A stretch of 64,000 nucleotides of DNA from Neodiprion pinetum (Eukaryota; Arthropoda; Insecta; Hymenoptera; Diprionidae), in the NCBI RefSeq assembly GCF_021155775.2, contig NC_060233.1:310001-374000 (forward strand), read 5' to 3'. Both the position numbers and the translations under genes were made by a program. Shown here piece by piece: positions 1-12,898 of this stretch. The notes under the pieces were generated by a model that saw only the letters and a list, made by a program, of their open reading frames with translations, made no database searches and was not told the origin of the DNA. How positions within the stretch are numbered: the stretch's first letter is position 1; each line of letters begins with the position of its first letter.

Positions 1-1240
1 GTTGGATTCGCAAGATTGCTACTCTGGAATTTCATGCCAAATGCCTTTCGAATAGCATCGATGAATTATACTCAACTTATTGAAATTACGAGGTATTCTA
101 ATCTGTGAAGAGTGCAAATGCGCACGCGATAAGCTTCGGTTGCTTATTAAAATTTCGAGAAAAAACTCACCTTCTTTGCGCGAAGAGAGAAAATGACACA
201 ACTTTAATTAAAAGATTTAAGGAATTACCATTATCTCCTTGGCCCTTCGCCACTAGAGTTTATTTTTTATTTCAATTATACACCATCAGAGGAATTGGGG
301 AAGAAATTTTCAATCTCTGGTATCACAGACGCAACAGAATAGATGAAAAAATAACGAAGCATTTCATGTCCACGGCACTCAAAACTTCTACTTGCGACAA
401 TCATAAATGAGGGGTGAAAATCTATTACAAACCTTAAGAGTCCGTATTTCCTATGATGTTTCAATCAGTCAATATTAAGACCGTCGGAAATAAATTGGCT
501 GGCTTAACAAGATCTGTGATATTACGCGTAACGACATCGTTATCTTTTTCAGTGATTACAAAATTAATACGATTCCAAAAATAGTCCGTATTGAGTTACA
601 GTAGGACTAGGTGTTGATGAATTCTGAATATTCTACTCGACTATCGTGAAATGGATCTTTCAACTCGCCATTTACGAAATAGCCGGTATAACTGATTGAT
701 TATTTAATAAGTTATTGTGCATGAATTTGGAGCAAATAACAAGACCAGAGAGGTTGGGATTCCAGATTTGAAATACAGAAAACTAAGATTCATGGTTTTC
801 TTGAATCAGAAACTCGAAAAAGTTTCAATTTAGGGTAACAGATTGGACCTTCTCCGTGACACATTATACCGTATACGGTATCCCTATACACAGAGACGCA
901 TTGGTTATTGGACTTGTCTACAGTTGCAGAAGTTTAGATTTACCAACGTTTCTTGCAGAGAATTGCGACTTGTTATAGCTTACAGCCAGCCACGCGTCCG
1001 TATGCACCCGCAGTCACATACATCCGCCCACCTTGTCGCGTACCGGCACTTTGAGAAGAAAAATTATCGAACGCTCCCGCTAACATATTTCAATTTCTTA
1101 CTACCCAATTTCCAAGAAAACTAAAGAAGTAAAACTACCGCGGGACTAGGCGTACCTTCAATACACAGAGTCTAATGTAATATCGGCCAGGAGTGCGATT
1201 GACGCAGCCAATTTTATCTGAAACCTGCTCAAGCGGCTCT

Positions 1241-1273
1241 CTTTTATATACACAAGGGTCGGGCGGCCAATGG
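1241..1273 (-). promoter_or_regulatory. Possible TATA/CCAAT promoter facing left
   Basis: On the minus strand the order is ATTGG (inverted CCAAT, about 1267-1271), then TATATAAAAG (1241-1250), then a less AT-rich leader. A good splice donor, GAAG followed by GTACGC, occurs about 85 bases further on, near 1155. The spacing suits an RNA polymerase II core promoter with a noncoding first exon. No coding exon was found downstream to 1, so this is a weak call from motif arrangement only. Confidence 0.25.
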
Positions 1274-2278
1274 CTGTTACTGTGGAAAAAAAAAACGAGA
1301 AAAAAACCCACTCGAAATCCGTTATGTTGCTTACATCTTTCCCGCTGACGATTTACGGTTGTACCTAGAAATAAAAAAAAGTTCGATAATTCAGCGTCAT
1401 ATCGCATGAGGCAAGTTAGGCAGAAATCGCACTTAATCGAAAACTTAGAACACTTCAGAGGCACTGAGTTACAGTAACCTTTGCACTCTATCAATTAGAC
1501 AGATTACCGTAGCTTATTTAAAGAGCCAGCTTAATCCATTCGCGTATATGTACGTGAAGTACGGTGTACAATTTTGATTTACGTGTTTTACAATTTTCTC
1601 GAGATATACTGCATATTAAATAATTTGGTGTACGGCATTGAGCAAACCGTGTCCAACCACCGATGTTTGACGATCCCGAGTCTGATGGACAGCCACGGCA
1701 TAATGTGCCCTGGTAAAAATACGGCAACGGTAAAGGAACCTACCCGAGTCCGTGATCCAAGCTTCGGATCATTCACCAGGGTTATTTGGTTAGGCACTAC
1801 ATGAACCATTTCTAACCAATTAACAGAAGGGTTCCCTTTCAATGTGCTTTTAATTCATTTAAATCGTCGAATTTTGTTTCACACTCACAATCAGGACGAA
1901 AAACTCACAGTATCACGGCTTCACCAGCGAGGTAATGAATTTTTATGATAATTCGTTCAGTTCCGACCCTTCCGACTATCGATCTCTATACTGAACTCTA
2001 TAAAGGTGTTCTGTATCATCCACAGCTTTCTTGATGCATCAGTGGTGTTATCGACTGTCAGTATATAGGGTAAGTATTGATCGATTGCAGACACTCGTTT
2101 TCAATCGAAAATCAGTTGCAAACAAGAACCTATCTCGTATCAGGGGCATCATCGGAAGAGGCTTTTACATTGGATGTAAGGACTCTGAGCTCTCTCGCTT
2201 CTCTCAAACTCTACTTTGTACCGACTGGTAGCGACTACTCTCATTAACCAACCAGGAACAAGTCTTTGCATTAGATGG

Positions 2279-2311
2279 TTCTCTCTCTCTAAAAAAAAAA
2301 AAAAAAAAAAA
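2279..2311 (+). repeat. CT-repeat followed by A21 tract
   Basis: A short CT dinucleotide run (2279-2290) is directly followed by 21 A residues (2291-2311). It could be a simple-sequence tract or the tail of an old retroposed element. I could not find a matching target-site duplication or a recognisable element body. Confidence 0.6.
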
Positions 2312-2654
2312 CTCCGTATATGTAAACTGAGTGGAATAACTGTTGGTAAACAGCTGGAGAGACTTTACATTTATGATTACGCTCTTCATGGGCCATAGAG
2401 TTATACCATGGGTACTATAGAAGCTTGTAGCCATTCTTTGGTAAAGTGAAAACGTTACAGCTGGGAGGGATGTCCCGCATCGAACGAGGTTTCATTATCT
2501 CTTTCACAGTCATCTTCATCACCAAACTAGCTTCTCCTTGTCCTCACTTTCACAGCATGCCACCTCTCTTCTCTTTTTACTTAAGGTGTTGCGAATTTCC
2601 GTGAAATACGGGTTACGTATTGTGAAACACGTGACAAAAATTCACTTTTATTAT

Positions 2655-2660
2655 TTTATT
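2655..2660 (-). other. Poly(A) signal AATAAA for RPAP2
   Basis: AATAAA on the minus strand, about 95 bases past the RPAP2 stop; a second near-match lies just beyond it. Confidence 0.6.
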
Positions 2661-2752
2661 TCGCATGCACGCTTGCGTGGTATCACAGAAACCAGAATCA
2701 TACATTTTATGTCTCTGAAGATCTGTCAGCGTCAGGAGAAATCGAATTATCG

Positions 2753-4839
2753 TTATTTTTTTGGAAAATTCTTATTGCTAACTAACTGGATGTCTGTTGC
2801 CACCGCTACCAGCGTGTCCAAGTCACTAGGCTCCAAATTATAAGACATTAGAATCATAGTTATATACTTTGACGCTCGGTCTGTACCCAATAGAAACCTC
2901 AACCTGGGCTCGGAGGTGCTCAACCTGCGATAAATTTAAAGACAAATGCACTGTCTTCTAACAAATTTAATATATGAAATGATAAATACGATTACTCAAT
3001 AGTTCATCTGCTACTCACAGTTTTATAAAAATAAGGCCAAGAAGGTTCCATTCCGCAGGCTTAGGGATAACATTGCTAGCCGATAACGAAAAGGTGTTTA
3101 CAAGAGCTTTCACCGTTTTTCCACACCCGTTAGTGCTGATACATCCATCAACAGCAAACTCGCCTCCAGCCAAGGTACGCACCATTTCTGGCAACCTAAA
3201 ATATTATACAAGCGTTAATGCGAGCTTTAATTTGGAATATCTAATCTCAATGCAGAACCATCATTACACTTTATCAAGTTTCTCCAAAATTATACGTCTC
3301 CTGAGTGTTCTAGGCTCACGCTCTCCAAGCATTGGCATGAATGTACTGGAATCATCTTCCTCATTAGCAACTGCGTTACCTGATGGTGGTTTTGTTGAAT
3401 CTATCAAAGTTTGGCCTTGGTAAAATGCTCGTACCTACGAGAAATAGACTACTAGTAGATTTGATTTGGATAAAGACAATTTGTTGCTGACAAATAACAG
3501 TACATCCAATCCTATTATACCTTGACCTCTATTTGGGCACTTGCTTCTTTCAGCACACTGTAATCTGGTAGAGGTTTTAAATCGCGTTTACTATCTTCCT
3601 CGTCAGTGTCTTCATCTACTTGGCATGAATCGATTTTTTGGCATAGTTCAACATATTTCTTTTGGAATTTACTGTCCTTTGTATGTTTCGTAATTTCATC
3701 TATTTTTTGCTGCTTCAACCACACATCTCCCGACAACAGAGCCAAGGAATCCAAAGTAAGCCACTCTTGTAAATAATGTTTGATACGTTCAACAAACCAG
3801 CTTGAATCCACCTTACTTTTCCTGACATCTTGTTTGCCATGTACTTTGCGCGTTTTATCTTCTTTTGCATTTACTTTGGAAATATTGTTTATGCTTGATC
3901 GAACATCTTGTTCAACCGCCAAAGTATCACATTTATTACTTTGACGTGCAACTGGTTCTGCGGGTTTGTGAAGATTGGCTATTTCTTTAGCACTTACATC
4001 CCCTTCAACGATTTCGGTGCCTGATTTATTTATGGAATTATCAGGTACATTATTTATAGTATTTTCAATCGCATTATTACTCTCTGTTGATGGTAATTTG
4101 TCAGACACGATAGCTTTATCAGTTTTTTGTATTTCGCATGAATCAACAGAGACGTTTTCTCGTCCCAGGTAAACTTCATCGCCTGGAGTACTTTTTTTAA
4201 TTAATCCAGTGGGAGGTAGCAGCTGGAAGCAAGGCTTCTCTTTCGGATTTCTCAGCCACAGTGGGCTGGTGAGCATTAGTTCAAGAATGTAATTTGTTGC
4301 TCCATAACAGTTATTGCTGCAGAAATTTTTTCTGCGACTTACATCATAAACCTTATTATTGCGAGTCGATATGTGATATTTTTGATTTATATTCAATTTC
4401 AATGGATTGTCGCACAGAGCATAACCACACCGTCTCAATATAGCTCTTTCTTCAACTACGTCGTCCATGTGACATCGATTGATATGCTCCAGCTGTAGAA
4501 GAAAATATTTCATAGTTTAAACGGTGTATACAATACAAATTAACAACGAAAATGGTATTTCATTAATATTGCCGAATCTTGAGCAACCATTCGTCTTACA
4601 TTTTCCAAAAGCCAAGTTTGGTCGACTGCATCATCTATCAACCGTTCTACAATTGCTAAAGCTCTCGCATCACACTGCCGTTTCTTAGTCAGAGCCAGCT
4701 GCAGTTGTTCCTTGCTGGAAATAAAACGAAACTTAAATGTTTTACTTACTACCCAGTAAACTTGCAAAATATCAATTTCCTACCTCATTTTCATTTTTGT
4801 TCTGCTCCCATCGTTACGTTTCCTCGACGTTGATGTCAT
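2753..4839 (-). CDS. RPAP2: RPAP2, RNA polymerase II CTD Ser5 phosphatase (RTR1 family)
   Basis: Six exons (minus): 4784-4839, 4600-4714, 3521-4492, 3268-3434, 3019-3195, 2753-2924; together 552 aa. RPAP2/Rtr1 proteins bind RNA polymerase II, remove Ser5 phosphate from its CTD and help nuclear import. The first three exons carry the RTR1 zinc-binding module: CGYALC and, about 40 residues on, FCSNNC supply the metal-binding cysteines, preceded by DDVVEERAI, a family hallmark. A long polar linker follows. The last three exons encode a conserved helical C-terminal part (TLRRRIILEKLDKV, later WNLLGLIFIKLL). The start gives a basic MTSTSRKRN N-terminus. Exon 2 is ended at GTAAGA (4599) rather than read on to the stop, because only this keeps phase and joins smoothly to exon 3. 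It shares a 772-bp divergent upstream region with GPR107. Identity is confident; exact boundaries are from splice motifs only. Confidence 0.92.
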
Positions 4840-5611
4840 CGTTGTGTTTCAATGTTTCAATGATTTATACCTGTAATATCTGGGACAACAAGGGCGAATT
4901 AGCGTGAAAAAGAATTATATTTAGGTTACGCTAGGTGAGATTAGGGTCGGTTTTATCGATGACAAGGTTGTACATGCAATTATAGTTTGATAAGATTCCA
5001 CCAACAGCCTGACAATTGATTCAGGAATATTTGCGATACATTATTAACAGATACTACATTTGGATGCTACAGAGAAATCTCGAGGAAATTTGAATCGCTC
5101 CTTCTAACCTGTCAAACTGACAGCTCGGTTCTTGGTATAAGACAACCATACAAGTTGTTAAAAATGAGTGTGGTGCACACGGAGCATTAAAGGTGGTGGT
5201 GCAGTCATGGAGTCTAGATACAAGGAGAACGATCTTAACGTATAGAAGAAACGGCCGAAAATGTGGAGAAATAATTTCTGCACTGGAGGCGCTGCCGTTG
5301 ATAATATCAGGTTTATTTTTTTAAATTTAATAAGAGAATGCCATGATCACGTGATTCAAGGAGCAAAATAAACAAAAAAATAAAAAAATAAATAAATAAA
5401 CAAATCAAACACACTGACGCCACCCATGTCGAGCGAGTGTAACTAGAAGTTCCATCCGCATTCGGCATCTTATACCATTTTCCAATTCCCTGCCGAACCA
5501 GCTTCTGCTGCTTCTGCTCGCCGTGCGAACTTGCGGGGCGAGGTGTTTCGTGTGTCAAGTGGCAATGTTCCCCGATACGTGAAGTAACGTTACAATATAA
5601 ATATTTGAAAA
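4840..5611. promoter_or_regulatory. Divergent upstream region, RPAP2 / GPR107
   Basis: 772 bp lie between the two start codons of oppositely oriented genes, so both promoters and 5' leaders must be here unless there are further upstream exons. A TTAGGTTA motif occurs at 4920-4927. I see no clear TATA box and no third gene. Confidence 0.55.
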
Positions 5612-8600
5612 ATGTATTCAAAATCCGTGATTGTTTCGTGCATAGTTGTGCTCACCTTAGCTTCGCTAACTCAGGCGAGGATTCACAAGCTTGAGATAAG
5701 GGTGCGTTGACGAATTATATTTTTTTTCAGGAATCTTTATACGCGTACTAGACACGCGCGTGTGTTGTACGTACAGTAGTACCGTCTCATCGGTGAAACA
5801 TTCCAAAGGAAAATAATCAATTTCCTTTATTGCAGAACGACGTCAGAGCTTACATCGCTCTCAGCACATTCGGATTTTACGAAGGAGGCACTTTGCGCGT
5901 AAACTTGACTAATTTTAAGGTGGAACAGGGCGCCGAGGATGCAGTGGTAGGTTTGACGTTTAACCCTCGATTTACCTGGCATACGTACACCTGGTGTACG
6001 TATACACATACATACGTACATTCACCCAGCAATATTCATTCCATCACCGACGCTTCACCTTTTCCGTATAACTGTATGGTGAGATGAGCTGTCGTTAACA
6101 TTCAGAGGAAAATGAGTATTTTTTTATACTTTGACATATACTAGTAAATCGTTTCTTCTTCCCAACTTTTATCGAACCTGTTCCATCAGGTTGCAATATC
6201 ACGTAGATGTGAACGCAGGAAACTTATCATTTATTCCCAACATTGATAATGTTTTTACATCTTATGAATTTGGTATCTAATGTGGGAGATGTAAGGTTTT
6301 TCCAAGATTATACGCTTTGCATTCCGACAAATGTGATTGCATAAGCATGTTTGCTTGTAACATTATGAATACGAGTATTGTTCTCAGTGCCCGATCATCT
6401 GATAAATTGTATTACGTGCCTATTTATTACAGGACAATACTAAATGCAACTGCCATTTATAACACTATAACTATTTCAGTTCGGATTCAGCTTGGAACGA
6501 ACTCTCAGCGATGTTAGTAATTCGTACACAGAAAATCAACGAGAAAAATGTCCATTACTAGATGAAACAGCCCAGCTGAATGAGGCTGTTTATTTTAAAA
6601 TGGATTTGAGGCATTCAATGTAAGTATAATTAACAAGGAATGAAAAATATACAGTGCAGTCCAAGCTTCGTTAAATCGGTATTAACGTGGGAAATTCATA
6701 GTTTTAATTTTTGCTCCATAACAAATATTTACAGAATGAACGTAACCTGCAAGAAAGACTTGAATCTGATATCCATTCACCCGAGTGAAGATGTGGTACA
6801 GGTTCGATTAAAGAGAAACGCAGAACGATTACAGGATACGGCCTCTTCTCCAAGAATAGACCATGCCATGTCAGATTTTGGTAAGTCTCATTTCAATTGT
6901 TCATGTAATGTGGTTCGTGTCGCAGATGTGGACGTTTTTACATTATTCCACAAGTTCTGTGATATTGGATTAGAGTAACAACTAACATCTTGTATCATCG
7001 AAAGCATTTTCAGTAGTGATGAACTATAATTGAAAAAAAGAGAGAACTTTTAAGTATTACTACAACACTACTGGCAGAGGTGCCACCAATGATTTATTCC
7101 TCAAGAATTTGTAGCTAAAATTAAATTACATATGAGTATGGTAGTAGCTGCGTGAGCCTACAGGTGAAAAAGTCATACCGGACACAAAACTAATACATTC
7201 GACCATGTACACTACGAATTGATACAACTATTAATTGGGTTAGTTCTAAAAAAATAAATAAATGATAGCAAGAAGTGATCTAAATTTGTGTTTGCTCCCA
7301 GACGTCTCATAAATCAAAAAAAAAAAATACACAGAGAAAATGATGATACCTAGTGTATGTAATATTCATTTTTCATGCATAAACTTCGTGATATTTAGCT
7401 CTATAAATACGTACCGTTTACATTACGAATAATTTGTAAGGAGTTTCATAATGGACACAGAAAATGGAATTCAAAATACTAAGAAATAAGATGACAAATT
7501 GAATAAGTATTCCAGATTCCTTGCACTCTCAATAATGTACAACTGTGATTTGGACATTTAAAATTTTTATAGCAAACCTTAGTCATACCTTTGTTTGGAA
7601 CCAAGAGGAAAGAAAGATAAAAAAGAAAAGTAATGAGAAAAAAATTAGTGTTTAAAGTATCATGAAGTATATTTGAAATTGGTTTATTATTTCTGTCCAT
7701 AGAGTGGATACACTTTTTTTTAGCAACTCAGGGTCTTTTCGTATACAACATTGAAAGAAACGTAGTAAAAATTCAAGTTGGTCCAATATGTCTGTTGGCA
7801 GTATTCCAGTACATTGTGTTTTATTCTGATGCATCCAAGTATTTATTTTACAGTGCACAACTGTGTCATAAACAGCTGCCTATTCACAAATTTATAGCGT
7901 TATGTTTATCAAGACCGCTGAACCTATTTCATCCAACTTGCTGATCAAACGTGGTTTAGTGCTTCAGAAGTATTCCATCCGTCTCTTGAGATTCCAATCG
8001 TTCAAAACTCAGCCCGCTTTGGTATATCTCTGAAAATGTACTATGAATTTAATAAGCTTAGAGTCTTGACAACAAGTGATGGAAACTTTGGACTTACTGT
8101 TAGTCATTGTTTTTAACCATGCTTCCATTGATATGAAAAATAGAGGCCATTAACAACAATTGGTCACCCATTTCTCTTAGGAATTTATAAATAAATTTTG
8201 GCGCAAACTGGTCAATTGGTCAAATATTTCAAGCCTTTCAGTTGAAATGTAACAACAGCAACATTACATGACAATTTAATGTTATTTTCAAAGATACACC
8301 ATTTGGAACTGACAATAAATAAATATTGCTAATAGATCAGAATATTTTTCTAGATTCAAACTATTTTTCACCCATAAATCTATCAGTAGAAAAACTGCAG
8401 ATAATTTGTTCAGATTCGTTTTTAAATGATTTTAATGTTATATTTATTATTATTACAAAAGGTAAGAGGTCTGTGCAATCCTACAATCCACCATCGATCA
8501 AAAGCGGCTGTCCAAGGTCAGAAATACCAATCCATTTTAAGAACGCAACAAGCACTGGATTAAGTAAAGTCAAGTATTACAGCACAAGTTTTTACGTGAA

Positions 8601-10676
8601 TGTGATGAATCAAAGTAATGAAGGCCTCTATAACTTGTACTTCCACAACTGCAGAAACTATGATGATAAAACAAATATGCCTGTGGACTTTACGGTAACT
8701 ACATTTTTCCGACCCAGAATAAACAATATATTCAAATACGAGTATCATTATTCTGCATATTTTACTTATAAGCGAACTTTGATTTCGCCCACTGAATTGG
8801 TGAATTGGGTTTAACCAGATGATCACCTTACGAATATAATTTTATTTTTAAAGTTGCAAATCAAAGAGGATAACCATGGTAATTTCTTGAGTGCTGGTGA
8901 GATGCCACTACCTGCACTCTACTTCATGATGGCTCTTCTATTCTTTTTGTCTGGATGTTTCTGGGTCTTCATTCTCAAGAGAAGCAAGTGCGTGGATAAT
9001 ACAAGTATATTCGTTTTATTCAAGTATTTCAGTCCAGCAAACTTCAACTATTCAACTTGAGGTATCTCGTATGTAGGATTAGTGATGTTTGATTTGCGAA
9101 AGAAGTAAATTTTCCTCACAGGACCCTGTTAACTATAGTATCGCCGCTTCGAGTGCTCTGTTTGGAGTCAATTCCTGATTATTTCCATCTCATTTACTTG
9201 CAAAAATAGTTCACGATAATTTATTTTCAGACACCCGGTGTTCAAGATTCACTACCTGATGGCGGTGCTGGTATACCTGAAATCTCTGTCTCTGCTTTTT
9301 CACGGCATAAATTTTCACTTCATTGAAACAAAAGGAGAACATGTTGCAGCTTGGGCAATTCTCTACTATATTACGCATCTACTGAAAGGAGCTGTTCTCT
9401 TCATCACCATCGTTCTAGTCGGTACTGGATGGGATTTTATAAAACATATACTCTCGGACAAGGATAAAAAATTGTTCATGATTGTCATACCACTGCAGGT
9501 ATACTATACGACCTCTGTCAATGTATAATTAAGTATGAGCTGAGCAGTATTGACATCAAACGTATTTTTGAAAATTTGAACATTTTATTTTCAATATTGC
9601 AACATAGTACGAAGAATCTCGTTCTAAGATCCGTATTTCTTTTCTTTTTGTGCCCAGGTTCTGGCGAATGTTGCAGAAATTATAATCGAGGAAAGCGAAG
9701 AAGGAGACATTGAACATCAGAAATGGCGCGACGTATTTATTCTCGTTGATCTTCTCTGCTGCGGAGCAATCTTGTTCCCGGTTGTATGGAGCATAAGACA
9801 CCTTCAAGAGGCTGCCCGCACCGATGGCAAAGCAGCCATAAATTTGCGGAAGCTCAAATTATTCCGACATTTTTATATTATGATCGTTTGCTACATATAT
9901 TTCACCAGAATTATCGTCTACTTATTGAGGGTGTGTACATGCACGATTTACAGTGCACGAATATATTACATTCATATGTCCGAACTGTAGAAAATAGATA
10001 TTGTTCTGCAACAAATTATCTAATTAGAATGAACCATATTCTTTACGATTTAGACTTCTGGACGGAATTGGTGGCGCAAACTCAGCAATTTCACTACAAA
10101 AAACCTTTTCTTATTCTCATTCTCTGAATTTTATTTTTTAATCTACAAAAACGGTAACTTGACTGATGTTTTCGTTCATGGTGTCCACAGATCACTGTTC
10201 CGTTCCAATACGAATGGCTTGATGAGATGTTTAGAGAAATGGCGACGTATGTATTTTTTGTCCTCACTGGATACAAGTTTCGTCCTGCTTCAGCAAATCC
10301 ATATTTCACCATTGCCAATGAGGATTTGCCTGGTGACGATAATGATGACGAAATGGATGTGGTGTAAGTCATTCTTCATGATGATATATTCCCTTGTTTG
10401 TTCTTTCAATTGATTAATTTCTGTTCATACTGGTGTGAAACAGGTGTACCCCTTGTTTTCTTTTTACTTTCAAGTTTTTCGTTTTCGGTCTTTTTTTAAC
10501 ATGACAAATACAGTCTATTCTCTAGCATTTCTGGGAGAAGCGGTGCTACCGAGGGTCTCAATAAGATCAACAAAGGGACGACGTTAGCAAAGTCGACGCC
10601 GTGCAATGTTGTTGGGACTCGAGAAGAGATGGACAATCTGCTCAGCAAGAGAGAGTCGTCACACGAATACGACTGA
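5612..10676 (+). CDS. GPR107: GPR107/GPR108-like lung seven-transmembrane receptor
   Basis: Ten exons: 5612-5701, 5836-5946, 6480-6619, 6735-6880, 8462-8694, 8854-8987, 9231-9498, 9658-9930, 10191-10363, 10514-10676; total 576 aa, normal for the family. A signal peptide (SVIVSCIVVLTLASLTQA) leads into a luminal domain of about 250 residues containing the conserved NCRNYD region. Seven hydrophobic helices start at LPALYFMMALLFFLSGCFW. The cytoplasmic tail is acidic (DDNDDEMDVV) then ATEGLNKINKG, as in GPR107. Family members act in the Golgi/trans-Golgi network and have been linked to receptor trafficking; the ligand is uncertain. The start ATG at 5612 is the first in frame before the signal peptide. 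Intron 4 (6881-8461) is the longest. GPR107 and GPR108 are vertebrate duplicates, so the insect gene is equally related to both. Confidence 0.92.
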
Positions 10677-12898
10677 AGAAGCTAAAAGACATATGAATTA
10701 CTTAGGAATATATGGGTGATAACAAGCCTAGAGTGGTTATGTTATTTAGGGGTGGTTAGCAATGAGATTATGCTGGGTCTGAGATATACCTATGAAATGA
10801 CAAATCTATCCTCAGTCGATAGATATTTACACGTGGAAAATTGCGTTTCGTTGCTTGCTACAATTTTGAGATATGCTTATTAGATAAGAATTTCATTCGG
10901 CGGATGTTTGCAGGAGAGAGCGGCACAAAATGTTTCCTGCAAGTGATCTTTTCGTTACTAAAGTAGCAGTGATATTTTACTTGTGTATGTAACGTAATAT
11001 CATCACTGAGGTACAATTTGTTCTTTAATATACTGTAATAAACATTCGTTTCGATTTAAAATCGCTTAATTGTGACAACTATCGATAGATTAGTTCAACT
11101 CCTCGCATATGATAAATTTTCTCACAAATTATTTAATACTCAGTACAAAATATATTGCGTCATTTGATGACAGAGCCATGTAATTCGATTAAACGTTTCA
11201 CATCACATTTCAATGGATTAAAAAACTTTTAAAAATTATGGAGTCATTTTACCATGGGAATAATTGGACTTTATGTCCTTGTTACATAATGTACTATTCT
11301 TACTTATAAGAATTATTTACAGTAGCTATTAGTGACTTTTCATCTTTGGACACGCACGCACGTGTTCATCCACGTACATCGTAGAGATTTAGTTATTATT
11401 TACTACGGGTTGCATGGCAGTGGCTGTTAATAGTGAAAACTACATAAAGTTAGTTCTACAATTTTTCCTTATTACCTATATAGGATGTGAAACTTTGCCA
11501 AATGGCAAATTCGTTGCAGTGAATATAAGTATACCTAAATATGCAGTTTTAAGGCATTTAGAGAGACATACATTTCCATTTTCCCTTTGATGTTTTATTT
11601 ACGATTAATCTGCCCTCAGTAGAAATTATTTGCATCCACATACCTAATTGCAATTATAATGTACATGACAACTGATATGTAGAGGATAAACGCTCTGAAT
11701 TTGGTTGCAATTTAGGTAATGTTTTTAACGTACTGTAAAGCAACCTCGATTTAGTCAAAGTTGGAAATGTTGGTAATCAAACAAGCATGTCATGATATTC
11801 TTCACAGCGCTTACAGATTTCCGTGGACATGATTGATACAGAGTAACTCTCCATTTCTGCGTTAAAAATAATATAATGAAACTAATATTGACAAATCCAA
11901 TTTGAGTAGCGGAAAGAAGAAAATAAATTGAAAATATAGGTATGTAACATGACTTGATACAGTTAGGGAGTGCAAAAACCTCAGTAACATTAATTGGAAT
12001 AGGAAATATGTACAATATTTCTGTTCGATTTAGTCGCACGTTTGGTCGTAAAAAGTAACGTTATATCGAAAATAAATTTGCACCTGATAACATTGGGTTT
12101 GCAGCTTATAATTTTAGCGTATCAAGGGTTGAGCCCAATATTTGCAGTCCGATGTTAATAATTTCGGATTATCGAAGAACCATTGTGACAACTATGATTT
12201 AACTGAATAGACAATTGGTATACATTGAAATTACCTCGAAACCCTTTCTTCTTTATTCCATAGTAATGACGTTGAAATAGGTATAAGACATGGGGCAGAC
12301 AAATTTTTGAATGAATCGAATATTTTTGTGAACGTTCAACTGTTTTATTTTCTGTCATGTTCATCGCATATAAGTGTAAATTGCGAAATGTAGGTGATAA
12401 CTATTCTCAACACAACTTGATGCACGCAATGAAAATTGTGAAATAAAATTGTTTTCTAATTATTTTGATAACCCACGTTATTTCTGACAGTTGATGATAC
12501 ATTTGTGATCATATTCAATTTTCAGTGGGGGAAAAGAGGGATTCCGTGATTAAAGGCAAAGGGTGATACGCAAAACAGTTTCATTTTGGCCTTAAATCAT
12601 ACGGATACGCAAGATGACGTACCATATCATGGGTCAGACATGGTACCATTAAAAAAATATGTACGATGTATTTGTACACGCTACAAGTGTTGTTTCCACA
12701 TTAGTGATATCCTTAAAGGAAGTCATTGGAAGTAAATAATAAAAATGCCTATCATCTATTGAAAACACATCTGAATCAAGGTGCTTCTTAATACATTCTA
12801 TTCTGATATTGAATTGCGATACATTCTAATTTGTGTATAATGATAAAACTATAAATACATCGCATACCCCGTAAAATCCTATTGTCGATGTAAAATAG
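10677..12898. other. 3' UTR and intergenic region between GPR107 and NELF-B
   Basis: The two flanking genes are convergent. An AATAAA at 11037-11042 probably ends GPR107. The rest is AT-rich, with only short unrecognised open frames (longest about 94 codons on the minus strand near 11755-12039). I see no gene. Confidence 0.6.
11037..11042 (+). other. Poly(A) signal AATAAA for GPR107
   Basis: AATAAA 361 bases after the GPR107 stop codon, in a GT- and AT-rich context; the best candidate in the 3' flank. Confidence 0.55.

Larger units (their letters stand above)
1..2752. other. Gene-free left flank
   Basis: I see no convincing coding exon here on either strand. Open frames are all under 120 codons, several lack an ATG, and none resembles a family I recognise. 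The stretch holds a possible leftward TATA promoter near 1241-1273, a run of 21 A after a CT repeat at 2279-2311, and the 3' end of RPAP2, whose AATAAA on the minus strand lies at 2655-2660. A gene lying mostly beyond the left edge cannot be excluded. Confidence 0.5.

Noticed and set aside
1588..1842. Opposing frames of about 80 codons in a less AT-rich patch of the left flank
   Set aside because: No motif, no convincing splice context, and both strands are open equally.
9772..10127. Overlapping extra plus-strand frames in the GPR107 region
   Set aside because: They overlap confirmed GPR107 exon 8 and the following intron in other frames.
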